A stretch of 64,000 nt of DNA, taken from assembly GCF_014696875.1 (NCBI RefSeq), contig NZ_JACJQV010000125.1, positions 62,001-126,000 on the forward strand, in the 5' to 3' direction. The DNA is from Microcystis wesenbergii FACHB-1317. GTDB lineage: Bacteria; Cyanobacteriota; Cyanobacteriia; Cyanobacteriales; Microcystaceae. Positions 9,883 through 18,545 of this stretch are shown in pieces. Position numbers and translations under genes: made by a program. The number at the start of each line of letters is the position of its first letter. The stretch's first letter is position 1. The notes below the pieces were generated by a model, which was given only the letters and a program-made list of their open reading frames with translations, made no database searches and was not told the DNA's origin.

Positions 9883-10680
9883 TTAAAGCAAATTCTTAAT
9901 GACAACAAACCAAGGTCGAGTAGTGTCCTTTACTTTACCATTGGTATCAAGTTTTAGGGTCTTTTGGGTAACTGAATCGCTGACATTTCCTCCAATAATA
10001 TCAATTTCATTCGTTCTTTTTGCTACTACCAAATCACAATGAGAAATATAATTGTCAGTGGTATCATAAGTAACTCCTGATTGACGAGGAGCGCAAACTA
10101 AATCACCAATTTCTGGAGTTACTTCATCAATTTTAAAAGCCACAAAAGGAGCATTAATGACTTGATCTTTGCGTTTTTTAACACTATCTCGAATATAAAC
10201 TGAATGACTCGCATCTCGCTTAAATTTATCGGCCGCACCTGCTTTTGTCATGATCCAAGAAATAAATGCTGCTGACCAAGGTACGTTACCCACATCAAAA
10301 CGAGTGTCAATATCGTTACGATTTAGAGCTTCTTTCCAATAGGTAACAATGCGTTGCCAAAACCCATCTTCTCGTTCTTTTCTTGTCCCTTTTTTAAAAA
10401 ATTCCCATTCTTGAGTAGCAATATTAACTAAGTTTTGCTTAAAATTTTGATCGACAAAAATTTCGACATGAGAAATAAAAGCAAACCAAGTAGTCATACC
10501 ATCACGAGGCGTTTCTAATTGAATTTCCCAGTGATTATTAGGAGCGGATCGATATTGTTTGATGGCTAGGGTATCCCCTTTTGCTAAGGGAAATTTTTGG
10601 GAATCTGTTAAGGTACTGCTATCTTGAGGTAAAGCCTTGATGACGGTATTCACTAAAGCTTTTAGGGTTTTGTCAGCCAT
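9883..10680 (-). CDS. DUF2272 domain protein (predicted cell-wall amidase-like)
   Basis: 265 aa with a strong ribosome binding site (AAGGAGA). Residues about 25-95 form a small beta-rich module ('KGDTLAIKQYR..NNHWEIQL..WFAFISHVEI') that is also present at the N-terminus of the 449-aa protein at 17196-18545. Residues about 125-260 match DUF2272: 'PWSAAFISWIMTKAG', 'SHSVYIRDSV', 'GDLVCAPR', 'HCDLVVA'. That domain belongs to the NlpC/P60-like hydrolase group and is found in predicted murein-active proteins. There is no signal peptide. It is part of the same-strand muralytic gene run. Confidence 0.7.
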   Translation of the reverse strand: MADKTLKALVNTVIKALPQDSSTLTDSQKFPLAKGDTLAIKQYRSAPNNHWEIQLETPRDGMTTWFAFISHVEIFVDQNFKQNLVNIATQEWEFFKKGTRKEREDGFWQRIVTYWKEALNRNDIDTRFDVGNVPWSAAFISWIMTKAGAADKFKRDASHSVYIRDSVKKRKDQVINAPFVAFKIDEVTPEIGDLVCAPRQSGVTYDTTDNYISHCDLVVAKRTNEIDIIGGNVSDSVTQKTLKLDTNGKVKDTTRPWFVVIKNLL

Positions 10681-10721
10681 GATATAAAGTCTCCTTGAGA
10701 AAATAAAGAACGATTGAACGA

Positions 10722-11022
10722 TTAGGATTTGTGCAGTGTATTTAAAGCACTTTTAATCCGGGTATCAGTAATCACAAAGGCAGTGAAGGTTTTGCTAGGA
10801 TCACTCTTAACATGGGAGAAGGGATTTTTATTAGTAATTCCCAAAAAAGTATCAATATTATTTCCTTTAATTGCACTCCCCACATCCGCCGCAAAGAAAT
10901 AACCATCATGCTTCACTTTTTTTCCCGAAGGCAAAATGACTTCTTTTCCTCTTGCATCAGGAATATAAATAACTGTTCCTAAAGGGATCACGGTTTTATC
11001 AACGGCAATGGTACGATGAAGA
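10722..11022 (-). pseudogene. 3D-domain fragment (truncated, frameshifted)
   Basis: The C-terminal part of a 3D (Asp-Asp-Asp) domain protein: 'RTIAVDKTVIPLGTVIYIP', then 'HDGYFFAADVGSAIKGNNID'. The conserved aspartates are the D of AVDK, the D of AADVG and the D of NNID. This domain occurs in MltA/resuscitation-factor-type murein enzymes. It has no start of its own: coding homology begins at about 11022, inside the end of the lipase-like frame, and is shifted relative to that frame. The upstream part of a normal 3D protein is absent. It is best read as the tail of a deletion-derived chimera with 10999-11763. Confidence 0.65.
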
Positions 11023-11763
11023 ATTCTGCTGATTACCGAAATATTTACTAAAGAAATCAGCAACGACTTCCTTGCTAGAAACAGTATTTTGATTAGCAAA
11101 AAATTGATTAATTTTTGCTTTCAGGGTATCCAAAAAAGGAATTGGAATACCACCTATCCTTTGAGGACGGTCAATCGTATAAATCAGATTAAATCCATTT
11201 CTGACTTCTCCTAAGTCAGTAAACTCATCAGGTAGAAAAGGCTTAGGTTTAGGGCGAAAGTTATTAAACCATTCTGCCCCTTCACGGGTTCCACGAAATA
11301 CAACAAAAAGCTGATTAGGATTTTCTTGAGATTGAGCAATAAAGCCAAATACTTCATCCGTCGTGACAATATCTTTAAGGCTTTTCCAGAATTGCTGTAT
11401 ATCTGATTGTAAAATATTGTTAAAATTACTTGGTTTTAACAATTCAAACCACCACCATTGAGGAAAGAAAAAGGTAGCACAACGATTATACTCTTTAGAA
11501 TTTTTCCAAAACTGATCAAGTTTTTTAAAATTAGTATTTTCACCATGGTTCTTTTGGCACTCTAAACTATCCATTTCCAGATCCGCGAAGTCTTGCGAAC
11601 CTGTGATGACGGTTGGAAGTTTACTTTCTTGTTGTAATTCTTCATTGGCATCCCAGACTTCATATTCGTTATAAGCAACGGAGATTAGATTTGCTAATTC
11701 CATAGCCACCTTGCGATCAAAACCAGTACCTTCGGGGATCTGAATTTTTTGGATAGAGACCAT
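10999..11763 (-). pseudogene. Lipase-like (class 3) N-terminal fragment without catalytic serine
   Basis: 254 codons from an ATG with an AAGGAG site. The block 'QLFVVFRGTREGAEWFNNF..EVRNGFNLIY' is characteristic of alpha/beta-hydrolase lipases of the class 3 type. In such enzymes a GHSLGG nucleophile elbow follows. Here that segment is missing: the frame runs through 'LKAKINQFF' into an unrelated tail and stops at 10999, overlapping the shifted 3D fragment. An internal deletion that removed the active site and fused the remains of two genes explains this. A catalytically dead adaptor protein is the alternative. Confidence 0.6.
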
Positions 11764-11812
11764 ACAAATAACTCCTTAAGACAATTGTAAGTGAACAAAA
11801 TTGAAACTAAGC

Positions 11813-13111
11813 TCAAGCATAAATACCCGGAGCTTGTAGAGCGATCGCCATTGCATTGCTATTACTTGTCAAACCTTCATAGAAGAAAAAGATTTGACCG
11901 CCCAAACCTTGACTACGGTTGTATTTAATGGATTGCACAATATCACTTGTTGTTAAGATTGTTCGGCTGGCAGTAAAAGCGATTCCAGGTGCGATTTTTT
12001 TAAGTTGACTAGCCGTAAGCCGTGTTTTCAGGCTATCTACTTCTGTTTTATAGTTAGCAAAGCTGGTTCGATACAGTTGAGGATGCAAAAAATCTACGAT
12101 CTCTTGCTTAACCCATACCTCTGAATCCTGCATCAAATTATTTAGCCCAAAAGGAAATGGTGAAGGCGACATTGAAACGATGCAAGTAGATTTTGTACTC
12201 TTAATTTTCTCAAATATACTTGCTAAGTATTTAGTCAATATATCGGCTCGGAATTTAATCCAAATGGGGTCTTTGCCATCACTGGGAGGATTAACCCCAT
12301 GTTTGGCTTTATACTTATCTTTAGTCGCTTGATCATAGCCGCCATTAAAAGGAATAGCAGGAAAGCGATCGCATCCCTGAATTCCATCCACATCGTAGGT
12401 ATTAACGACTTCTAAAATTAAATCCAGCATAAATTGTTGAACCTCTGGATTTAAGGCATTCATCCAAGTTAATCCGCCATGTTGAACTTTATTGCCTGAA
12501 CTATCTAAAGCTGACCAGTTAGGTTTAGTCTCCAAAATATGACCGCCATCAGCATCGGGTGAAGCCGCGAATCCATATTCAAACCAAGGAAAAACCATCA
12601 TTCCCCGACTTTTGCCCTGTTTAACAATCTCCCTTAAAGGATCAAAACCTACATAACCAGGGTCTTGATTAGGGAAACCATTCTTCGTCATTACAGTACT
12701 TGGAAAAGCGGTAAATCCTCGATTCCAAACCGCAGGACAAACAGTATTAAAGCCATTACGTTGCAAAAAATTGAGAGCGTTACTAATGGTTGCCGGAGAA
12801 GTTAAAACAGAACTGTGAGTACGGTCAACAATCCAAACTCCTCGTACTTCTGTTGTGATTGATGGTGGTAGTGGCGGCGGTGTAACAGGAGCGACCCAAG
12901 CGGCGGCGATAAATCCAGTGTCAGTTCCAACTGTAACCTGATGCCAATCATTACGAGTTCCCCCCCCAAAAGTATAATTACTACCGGCAAGGGTTTTGAT
13001 AATCTCAACCAAAGTTCCTGTCGGTAGTGACTTAATAATGTTACTATCCGTGCTGGAATTGGGTTGACTTCTTAAGTTGAGAGAACTTGCCGTAATTTTG
13101 CCTTGAGCCAT
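11813..13111 (-). CDS. SH3b + GHL10 glycoside-hydrolase-like protein
   Basis: 432 aa. Bacterial SH3 domain at residues 1-75 ('ITASSLNLRSQPN', 'GFIAAAWV'), a proline linker (about 77-85), then a GHL10 (PF02638) TIM barrel from about 88: 'EVRGVWIVDR', 'LNFLQRNGFNTVCPAVWNRG', 'MVFPWFEYGF', 'VDGIQGCDRF', 'STCIVSMSPSPF', 'VDFLHPQLYR'. GHL10 proteins are predicted glycosidases; several act on denuded peptidoglycan glycan. Here the usual 'GIQLDD' acidic pair reads 'GIQGCD', so one acidic residue differs from the paralogues at 17196 and 49344. There is no signal peptide. The start is preceded by a weak AAGG. Confidence 0.85.
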   Translation of the reverse strand: MAQGKITASSLNLRSQPNSSTDSNIIKSLPTGTLVEIIKTLAGSNYTFGGGTRNDWHQVTVGTDTGFIAAAWVAPVTPPPLPPSITTEVRGVWIVDRTHSSVLTSPATISNALNFLQRNGFNTVCPAVWNRGFTAFPSTVMTKNGFPNQDPGYVGFDPLREIVKQGKSRGMMVFPWFEYGFAASPDADGGHILETKPNWSALDSSGNKVQHGGLTWMNALNPEVQQFMLDLILEVVNTYDVDGIQGCDRFPAIPFNGGYDQATKDKYKAKHGVNPPSDGKDPIWIKFRADILTKYLASIFEKIKSTKSTCIVSMSPSPFPFGLNNLMQDSEVWVKQEIVDFLHPQLYRTSFANYKTEVDSLKTRLTASQLKKIAPGIAFTASRTILTTSDIVQSIKYNRSQGLGGQIFFFYEGLTSNSNAMAIALQAPGIYA

Positions 13112-13197
13112 GATTGTAACCTTAAAAGAAATTAGACAATATAGAGAGATCGAATTTTATCCTCCTTATTCAAAACAAGAGGGATATTTGAAAAAGA

Positions 13198-13983
13198 TTA
13201 ACCCTTAAAAGTAAAAAACTTAGTGGAGCTTAAAGCACTACCGAAGCCATCACTTAAGGCTAAATTATTGCTACTAACACGACCTGCTTGAGCAATTCTG
13301 ACACTAGCAGAGCTATCAGGGCGAACAATAGCAATATGACCTTGACGACTACCGCGCACTCCAGGAAAAGAAGCAACCACAACTTTATCACCCTGGGCAA
13401 TGCTGATAGCCGCACTTTGGGCGGAGGCTTTATCGGCGGTATCAGAGCTAACTAATTTCCATTTTCCCAATGAACTTGCATTTTGATTTTGAAAAAAAAT
13501 AAACAGAGCTTCCGCCGAAAAGGGTTTAAAAGGAGTGTTATTACCATAAACGGGATGGGGTTCTACATAGGAGCCAGCACTAGAATCTAAACGAGGAAGA
13601 TCAATCCCTAATTGATCCAAAACATCGGCGGCAAACCAATTACAAAAAGTTTCAGCCCTGCCATCTCCAGTAATATCTTTTGCTCGGTAATAGATGTGAC
13701 CAGCATTAACTTTGAAAATTGCATCAAGAACATTGCTAGTCCCGTCTGGATTCCCCGTATCAATAATAAATGCTGCGGCTAAAAAACCTTCTTGTCCAGC
13801 AACTTTTACTTTGTGCCATTGATTTGAGGTTCCCCCCGCCGGTAAACTGTAACTTCCGCCGGTTACGGTATCTAAAATTTCGGCGAGAGTTCCCGTAGGA
13901 AAAGCAGATAAAATAGTGCTTGAAGTATTGGGAGATGTGCGTAAATTAAGGGTACTTGCGGTAATTTGTCCAGTACGAGCCAT
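13198..13983 (-). CDS. SH3b + CHAP-like (NlpC/P60-superfamily) peptidase
   Basis: 261 aa from the ATG at 13983, chosen because AGGAGT lies 6 nt upstream; the longer frame to 14031 overlaps the previous gene and has no site. SH3b spans residues 1-75 and is almost identical in design to those of the two flanking genes. Residues about 86-260 look like a papain-fold amidohydrolase: candidate nucleophile Cys114 in 'ETFCNWFAADVL' and candidate base His216 in 'QGHIAIVRPD'. Such enzymes cut stem peptides of peptidoglycan. It has no signal peptide and lies in the hydrolase run. Confidence 0.7.
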   Translation of the reverse strand: MARTGQITASTLNLRTSPNTSSTILSAFPTGTLAEILDTVTGGSYSLPAGGTSNQWHKVKVAGQEGFLAAAFIIDTGNPDGTSNVLDAIFKVNAGHIYYRAKDITGDGRAETFCNWFAADVLDQLGIDLPRLDSSAGSYVEPHPVYGNNTPFKPFSAEALFIFFQNQNASSLGKWKLVSSDTADKASAQSAAISIAQGDKVVVASFPGVRGSRQGHIAIVRPDSSASVRIAQAGRVSSNNLALSDGFGSALSSTKFFTFKG

Positions 13984-14015
13984 TGGTTTACTCCTGAATT
14001 GAATCAATGAAAAAT

Positions 14016-14915
14016 TTAGCGGCGTAGCCAAATCACTTGACCACCTAGACTATCGGTTTGGGTCACGTTGAGATCAATGTGAATACCATGTCTTAGTAAT
14101 CCTAGAGGAGGGTTAGGAATGGTTTGAATTAACTGATAGCCTCGCCCTGGAATACTTGGAACTGTACTTCCTGATTTCCAGTAATGTTGAAACTTTAAAT
14201 TCGCCAGTTGAGTTCCTGTGAGAATGGCGTCCGCTCCCACATAAATACCTGGAACGTAATTTTTAGCGGCTACTTCATCAAACCAATTATTGCAATAGGC
14301 AATAACATTACTGGCAGAAGTCCCTGCCTTTACGCCCTCTAAATCTAACCAAATGTTAATGCCCGGCGGAAACCCGACGGAAACTGCATTATTAGACGCA
14401 TTTTGTCCTGTATTTGTTCCCAAAGAACCTGTTGGAGACCAACCTGCTCTACGGACTCGCTGAACAGGACTAAGGGCTAATCCTGATGCCAAAATATCTT
14501 CCGCTTCTTGACGGCTTATATCAACGTTGGTTTGTTGTGCCCCTAAAGAAAGATAGCGTAAACAATAACGAAAGCCTTTAGGATCATTGGCAAACTTATT
14601 AATTAATGTCGGATTTAATTTACTGGCACAATCAAAACCAATTAATCCAGGCGGGGCAGATTCAATATTGCCTTGTAAGGTTCCAGGAGGAGCTAATAAT
14701 TGAACAAAAGCGGCGGCTACAAAACCTGTTTTGTCATCAACCCGTACGTTATGCCATTGATTAGAAGTCTCACTACCTACGGGATAAGTTCCTCCTGTAA
14801 TGGTGCTGAGAATATCAATGATTTCTCCTGTCGGTAAACTCGTCAAAACGCCGCTTCCTGTGTTAGGAGCCGTGCGTAAATTTAAAGTGCTGGCTGTAAC
14901 TTTTCCCTGTGCCAT
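14016..14915 (-). CDS. SH3b + DUF1906 glycoside-hydrolase-like protein
   Basis: 299 aa from the ATG at 14915 (AAGGAA nine nt upstream); the extension to 14939 is not needed. SH3b spans residues 1-75, then a DUF1906 (PF08924, Rv2525c-like) TIM barrel from about 90: 'GLIGFDCASKLNP', 'YCLRYLS', 'LSPVQR', 'NIWLDLEGV', 'YVPGIYVG', 'GYQLIQT'. Members resemble GH25-type lysozymes and are thought to bind or cleave glycans. No signal peptide is seen, although secreted relatives carry one. The SH3b module closely matches those encoded at 13983 and 13111, which suggests tandem duplication followed by swapping of the catalytic domain. Confidence 0.75.
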   Translation of the reverse strand: MAQGKVTASTLNLRTAPNTGSGVLTSLPTGEIIDILSTITGGTYPVGSETSNQWHNVRVDDKTGFVAAAFVQLLAPPGTLQGNIESAPPGLIGFDCASKLNPTLINKFANDPKGFRYCLRYLSLGAQQTNVDISRQEAEDILASGLALSPVQRVRRAGWSPTGSLGTNTGQNASNNAVSVGFPPGINIWLDLEGVKAGTSASNVIAYCNNWFDEVAAKNYVPGIYVGADAILTGTQLANLKFQHYWKSGSTVPSIPGRGYQLIQTIPNPPLGLLRHGIHIDLNVTQTDSLGGQVIWLRR

Positions 14916-14956
14916 AGGACTAATTTCCTTAAAAATCAAGAAAGTTAAAAAAGTAA

Positions 14957-15829
14957 CTAAACTGGAGCCAAATAACTAGCAAAAGCAAAGCCATCAATAA
15001 CTCCATCGCCTTGCAAATCTACTTCAACCCATTCGCCCTGTCTTTTGCCAACAAAAACGAGACGACCAAGGGGAAGTAACTCAATGGTATCAAAATTAGT
15101 GCCAGGCCCAGAGCGGAGTCTTAAACCCGATCGAGCATTAACTCGGTATTGTTGAGTATTGGTGGAGCTACCTTTGGCTAATTGCAAATACTCCCAGATA
15201 TACTCACCGTAATACTTGCCACTGCTATCTTTATGGCCTTGTTTAAAGCCTCGGCTAAAATCAACACTTCCCCTGTTATAAGCAATAGCTACATAGACCA
15301 TTTCTTTATCAGTCAAGCTGGTTTTATCCTTGCCATAGGTGCTGATTAATTTTGATTTTAATTCCTCAACACATCGGGCTAAACATTGATCAAATTCGTA
15401 CCACTGTTTTTCTAAAAAATAATCTGGATTGGTTAAGAAAAATTGTAGGTCATATTGAAAGATGCCGAAGCCTCGACAAAATCTATCTGGGTTTCTGGCG
15501 GCAACTTTGAAGTCATTATTGTACAAGGCAATATCTTCAAGTGCTTGACGAGCAACTTGAAACATCTCTTTGCCTTTCGGTTTTGCTTCCAGTGCCGCTC
15601 TATCAACTGGAAAGGCGGTTCTATCAGGCGCACCGATTGTGTCTCCAACACAAAGCTCTAGGGTTCTTGCTACACTTTCTCTTTTGTAAATATTACGCCA
15701 GAGATAGCCAGTTTCTTGTAAGGCGATCGCCACTAATAGTTCAAGGCGGAAAGGTGTATTATCAATAGCGGCGAGGATATCTGATTGAAATTGGTCTTTA
15801 AACCAAACAATGTCGTCTTGAATACTCAT
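14957..15829 (-). CDS. Lysozyme-like domain + C-terminal SH3b protein
   Basis: 290 aa. Residues about 15-205 have the pattern of a soluble-lysozyme-type fold: 'ELLVAIALQETGYLW' with a candidate catalytic Glu, 'FCRGFGIFQYDLQFF', 'VYVAIAYNRGSVDFSRGF'. Residues about 222-290 are an SH3b domain ('VNARSGLRLRSGPG', 'GDGVIDGFAFASYL') nearly the same as in the M15-like protein at 15943-16725. The predicted role is peptidoglycan glycan cleavage. There is no signal peptide and no clear ribosome binding site before the ATG at 15829, so translation may depend on the upstream gene. Confidence 0.65.
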   Translation of the reverse strand: MSIQDDIVWFKDQFQSDILAAIDNTPFRLELLVAIALQETGYLWRNIYKRESVARTLELCVGDTIGAPDRTAFPVDRAALEAKPKGKEMFQVARQALEDIALYNNDFKVAARNPDRFCRGFGIFQYDLQFFLTNPDYFLEKQWYEFDQCLARCVEELKSKLISTYGKDKTSLTDKEMVYVAIAYNRGSVDFSRGFKQGHKDSSGKYYGEYIWEYLQLAKGSSTNTQQYRVNARSGLRLRSGPGTNFDTIELLPLGRLVFVGKRQGEWVEVDLQGDGVIDGFAFASYLAPV

Positions 15830-15942
15830 AGCAAAAATGGACTAAAGGCTTGCAAAATTTACAGTTATAGTTGACAAGAATTTGTATTACCTAAAATGGC
15901 AATAGTGGCGAAAACTAGCTTTCACTACTTAGATAACATTAC

Positions 15943-16725
15943 TTACTCCTCTGTGAAACCTTGTGGATTATCCGCAGCACAACCTTCTTCCTCTTCTTCA
16001 ATGTTTGCCTGATCTGAAAAAGCCATCACTCGCAGTGATCCCTCTTGCACTGGTTTTAAAAATGTTCTGAATACATAGCCATCGATAACGCCATCGCCCT
16101 CAAGATCAACTTGAGCCCATTCTTGATCTGCTCCATCAAATCCTTGTATCGTAAGGATAGTCCCTAAGGAAAGTGTTCTAATAATTTTAAAGCTTTGGCT
16201 AGGGCCAGATCTGAGATTTAGCCCACTACGTGCGTTAACTGAAAACAGAGATGAACCATTTTGAGGGTTTGGGAAGGAAAGTGGGTTATTCCAACCTTTT
16301 GTAGCAGCATTTTCTAGCCAACTGGGAGCCGCTCCTCTGCCAGCATTTCCTCCCCAAGTAGCACGGCTCCCAAAGCCAACATGAATTCTTGTTGGCCCCA
16401 TATAACCAACATCTCCACCGATTCCAGTAGCACCAAAACTTGCCGCAGCTTCAACAAATGCCTCAAATAAAGGCAAATCATTTGAATCAGTAAATTTAAG
16501 AACACGACCATCTTTTATCAGGTCTAAGTCAGCAGCATTGCCTAAGTCATGTCGAGTACTCCCTACCCGCTTACTACAAGTACCGATTGCACATTGACCA
16601 CCTGACTCAACTCTAACCTCGTCAATTCCAGCCACAGAGGCAGCAAATGATAATATTTGCTTGAGGCGTGAAGCAATTGGCAAATCTCTTGTTTTGCCTG
16701 CGGTATTTTCAACTACACGAACCAT
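15943..16725 (-). CDS. M15-like peptidase + SH3b protein
   Basis: 260 aa. The N-terminal half resembles M15 D-Ala-D-Ala peptidases/endolysin L-alanyl-D-glutamate peptidases. Zinc ligands can be proposed at His59 and Asp66 ('GSTRHDLGNAAD') and His115 ('TRIHVGFG'). A C-terminal SH3b domain runs from about 163 to 230 ('VNARSGLNLRSGPS', 'GDGVIDGYVFRTFL'), and the tail is acidic ('NIEEEEEG'). Predicted activity: zinc hydrolysis of peptidoglycan peptides. No signal peptide. AAGGA lies upstream of the ATG at 16725. It sits 27 nt downstream of the short peptidoglycan-binding gene. Confidence 0.72.
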   Translation of the reverse strand: MVRVVENTAGKTRDLPIASRLKQILSFAASVAGIDEVRVESGGQCAIGTCSKRVGSTRHDLGNAADLDLIKDGRVLKFTDSNDLPLFEAFVEAAASFGATGIGGDVGYMGPTRIHVGFGSRATWGGNAGRGAAPSWLENAATKGWNNPLSFPNPQNGSSLFSVNARSGLNLRSGPSQSFKIIRTLSLGTILTIQGFDGADQEWAQVDLEGDGVIDGYVFRTFLKPVQEGSLRVMAFSDQANIEEEEEGCAADNPQGFTEE

Positions 16726-16752
16726 AACAATAACTATGTCCTTTAATGAGAA

Positions 16753-16974
16753 TTAGACGATTAACAAACTGTTTATCAATGGAAGAAGTCTACTGTCTTC
16801 ATAATCTTTGACAGCTTGTTCAACTCCTTGACCAAAAAGACCATCAATGGGTCCACTATAAAAACCTAACTCTTGTAATTTCTGTTGCAATTTTTCTACA
16901 TCAGAACCCGTCATACCTATAAATAAGTTAGGCATCAATTCGTTGGGAAAACTTGTCTCAGTTGAGGTTGACAT
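16753..16974 (-). CDS. Small peptidoglycan-binding domain protein
   Basis: 73 aa, essentially one PG_binding_1 module: 'GSDVEKLQQKLQELGFYSG', 'IDGLFGQGVEQAVKDYE'. There is a good ribosome binding site (AAGGA, 7 nt spacer). Stand-alone modules of this size may be truncated remains of a larger enzyme or a targeting subunit. The last 15 residues ('SRLLPLINSLLIV') do not fit the domain, so the end may have been altered by a frameshift or fusion. Confidence 0.7.
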   Translation of the reverse strand: MSTSTETSFPNELMPNLFIGMTGSDVEKLQQKLQELGFYSGPIDGLFGQGVEQAVKDYEDSRLLPLINSLLIV

Positions 16975-17195
16975 TAGATTGTTCCTTCATAAAATTAAAG
17001 GGTTGTTTTAAGTTATTTAACTCTACATCTAAGCATATTGCTTGAATTATTTAACTGTCAATAAGTTTTGAGAATCTTGTAATATTTCTTAATAGCAATT
17101 AAAATAAAAATAACTACCAAAAAATCTCCTGATTTTAACAACTAGGAGGGACGATAAACTTAAAGAATAATCCCTATGTAACAAGAGATAAAGAG

Positions 17196-18545
17196 TCAAA
17201 CAAATTGATCTGTAGCAAGAATTTGAGCCAATTTATTCTCCCTGTCAGCCACAGTTTCTGTGGTGGGAATATGGTCTAATAAACTGCTATAGAAAAAATA
17301 GGCAAAACCAGCAAAATCTCGCTCACGAGTCTCCTGAGTTTGTGCTTGAATTAATTGGAAATTTACTCGTCTATCACTGGGTTTTAAACCTGTGAGAATA
17401 CCGATGACGGTGGGAATATGTTCCCGCGCTGCTTTTACCTCTGATTTATCGATTTCTCTCTCAAAACTCTGGACATCTCCACGATAAGTTTGCAATGCCA
17501 GTTCTTCAATTAATCCTTCCTTTTCCCAGGCTTCCCAATCAGCTAAAGCATGATCAACAGAAAATCCTAAAGGATTGGGAGAAATGGAGAGAATACAATC
17601 GTCTTTTTCCGCTTTAATGGTTTTAAAAATCAATCGCACTAACTGAGTTAACTTCTCCTTGCGCCAATCTTTAAATTTCGCTAATTGGGGGTTACTTAAG
17701 GGACTAACTGAACCAGTTTCCTCTTGAAAAAGTTTGATAGTAAAGGAGTCAAACCCCATGCTAAAATCAAAATTTTTAGTAGCATTAGGCAAGAGTTTTG
17801 CGTGATGAATAGCGAAGTGATCATCTAATTGAATACCATCAATTTCATAGTTTCTTACCACTTCACGAATGATACTAACCCAAAAATCTTTAACTTCAGG
17901 ATGAGCAGGATTTAAGCGGCAATTACCATCACCATCAACTGTATTTTTCTGTTGATGAGTAAGCATAAACCAATCTGGTTTTTGGGCAACTAAGGGAGCA
18001 GCCGGAGGAACCATTAAACCGTATTCAAACCAGGCAATAATCCGAAAGTTATACTTTTCTGTCTGATTAATCTCAATGATTTCTGCTAGTAGATCTCTAC
18101 CGACTAACTCTTTTTCAAGGTTGACTTTTTTGAGTTTTTCCTTATCGGCAGTGAAAACATTATCAGCAATTTGTGATTGAAAAAACACATAGCCTCTGTT
18201 CCAAACTACTAGATAAAGAGTATTAAATCCTAAATTTTTAAGTTTTTCCAACCCAGCTTTTAGGTTATCTTTAGACTTGAGAATATCACTGTCAACATTG
18301 GTGATCCAAACGCCCCGTATTTCTTCTACTTGTACATGATCATCAAAGAAAAATCCCGCTTTCCCCACTGAACCTTGTTCTGCGGCTAACTTGACAGAAT
18401 AATGATTATTTTGGCGAAAATAAGATTTAATTGGTAATTTAGTTCCCGCTTTGATTAAGAATTTTTGCCCACTATTGAGGGTTTCAGAAAAAGCTGTGGA
18501 AGACTTGAAAAACGTATCCTGAAGAATATGAATGTGCAGCAGCAT
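17196..18545 (-). CDS. GHL10 glycoside-hydrolase-like protein with N-terminal beta module
   Basis: 449 aa. Residues about 15-72 are a small beta module ('FLIKAGTKLPIKSYFRQNNHYSVKL', 'FFFDDHVQV') matching the N-terminus of the DUF2272 protein at 9883-10680. The GHL10 barrel starts at about 75: 'EIRGVWITNVDS', 'KLKNLGFNTLYLVVWNRG', 'IAWFEYGLMVPP', 'IDGIQLDDHFAI' with the canonical acidic pair, 'ILSISPNPLGF', 'LALQTYRG'. No signal peptide is visible. It is the first gene of the run if transcription proceeds leftward, with 690 bp of non-coding DNA upstream as its probable control region. Confidence 0.85.
   Translation of the reverse strand: MLLHIHILQDTFFKSSTAFSETLNSGQKFLIKAGTKLPIKSYFRQNNHYSVKLAAEQGSVGKAGFFFDDHVQVEEIRGVWITNVDSDILKSKDNLKAGLEKLKNLGFNTLYLVVWNRGYVFFQSQIADNVFTADKEKLKKVNLEKELVGRDLLAEIIEINQTEKYNFRIIAWFEYGLMVPPAAPLVAQKPDWFMLTHQQKNTVDGDGNCRLNPAHPEVKDFWVSIIREVVRNYEIDGIQLDDHFAIHHAKLLPNATKNFDFSMGFDSFTIKLFQEETGSVSPLSNPQLAKFKDWRKEKLTQLVRLIFKTIKAEKDDCILSISPNPLGFSVDHALADWEAWEKEGLIEELALQTYRGDVQSFEREIDKSEVKAAREHIPTVIGILTGLKPSDRRVNFQLIQAQTQETRERDFAGFAYFFYSSLLDHIPTTETVADRENKLAQILATDQFV

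Noticed and set aside
7293..18545. Prophage lysis region
   Set aside because: SH3b enzymes recall endolysins, but no capsid, tail, terminase, integrase or clear holin is present in 11 kb, and several different murein enzymes in one phage would be odd.
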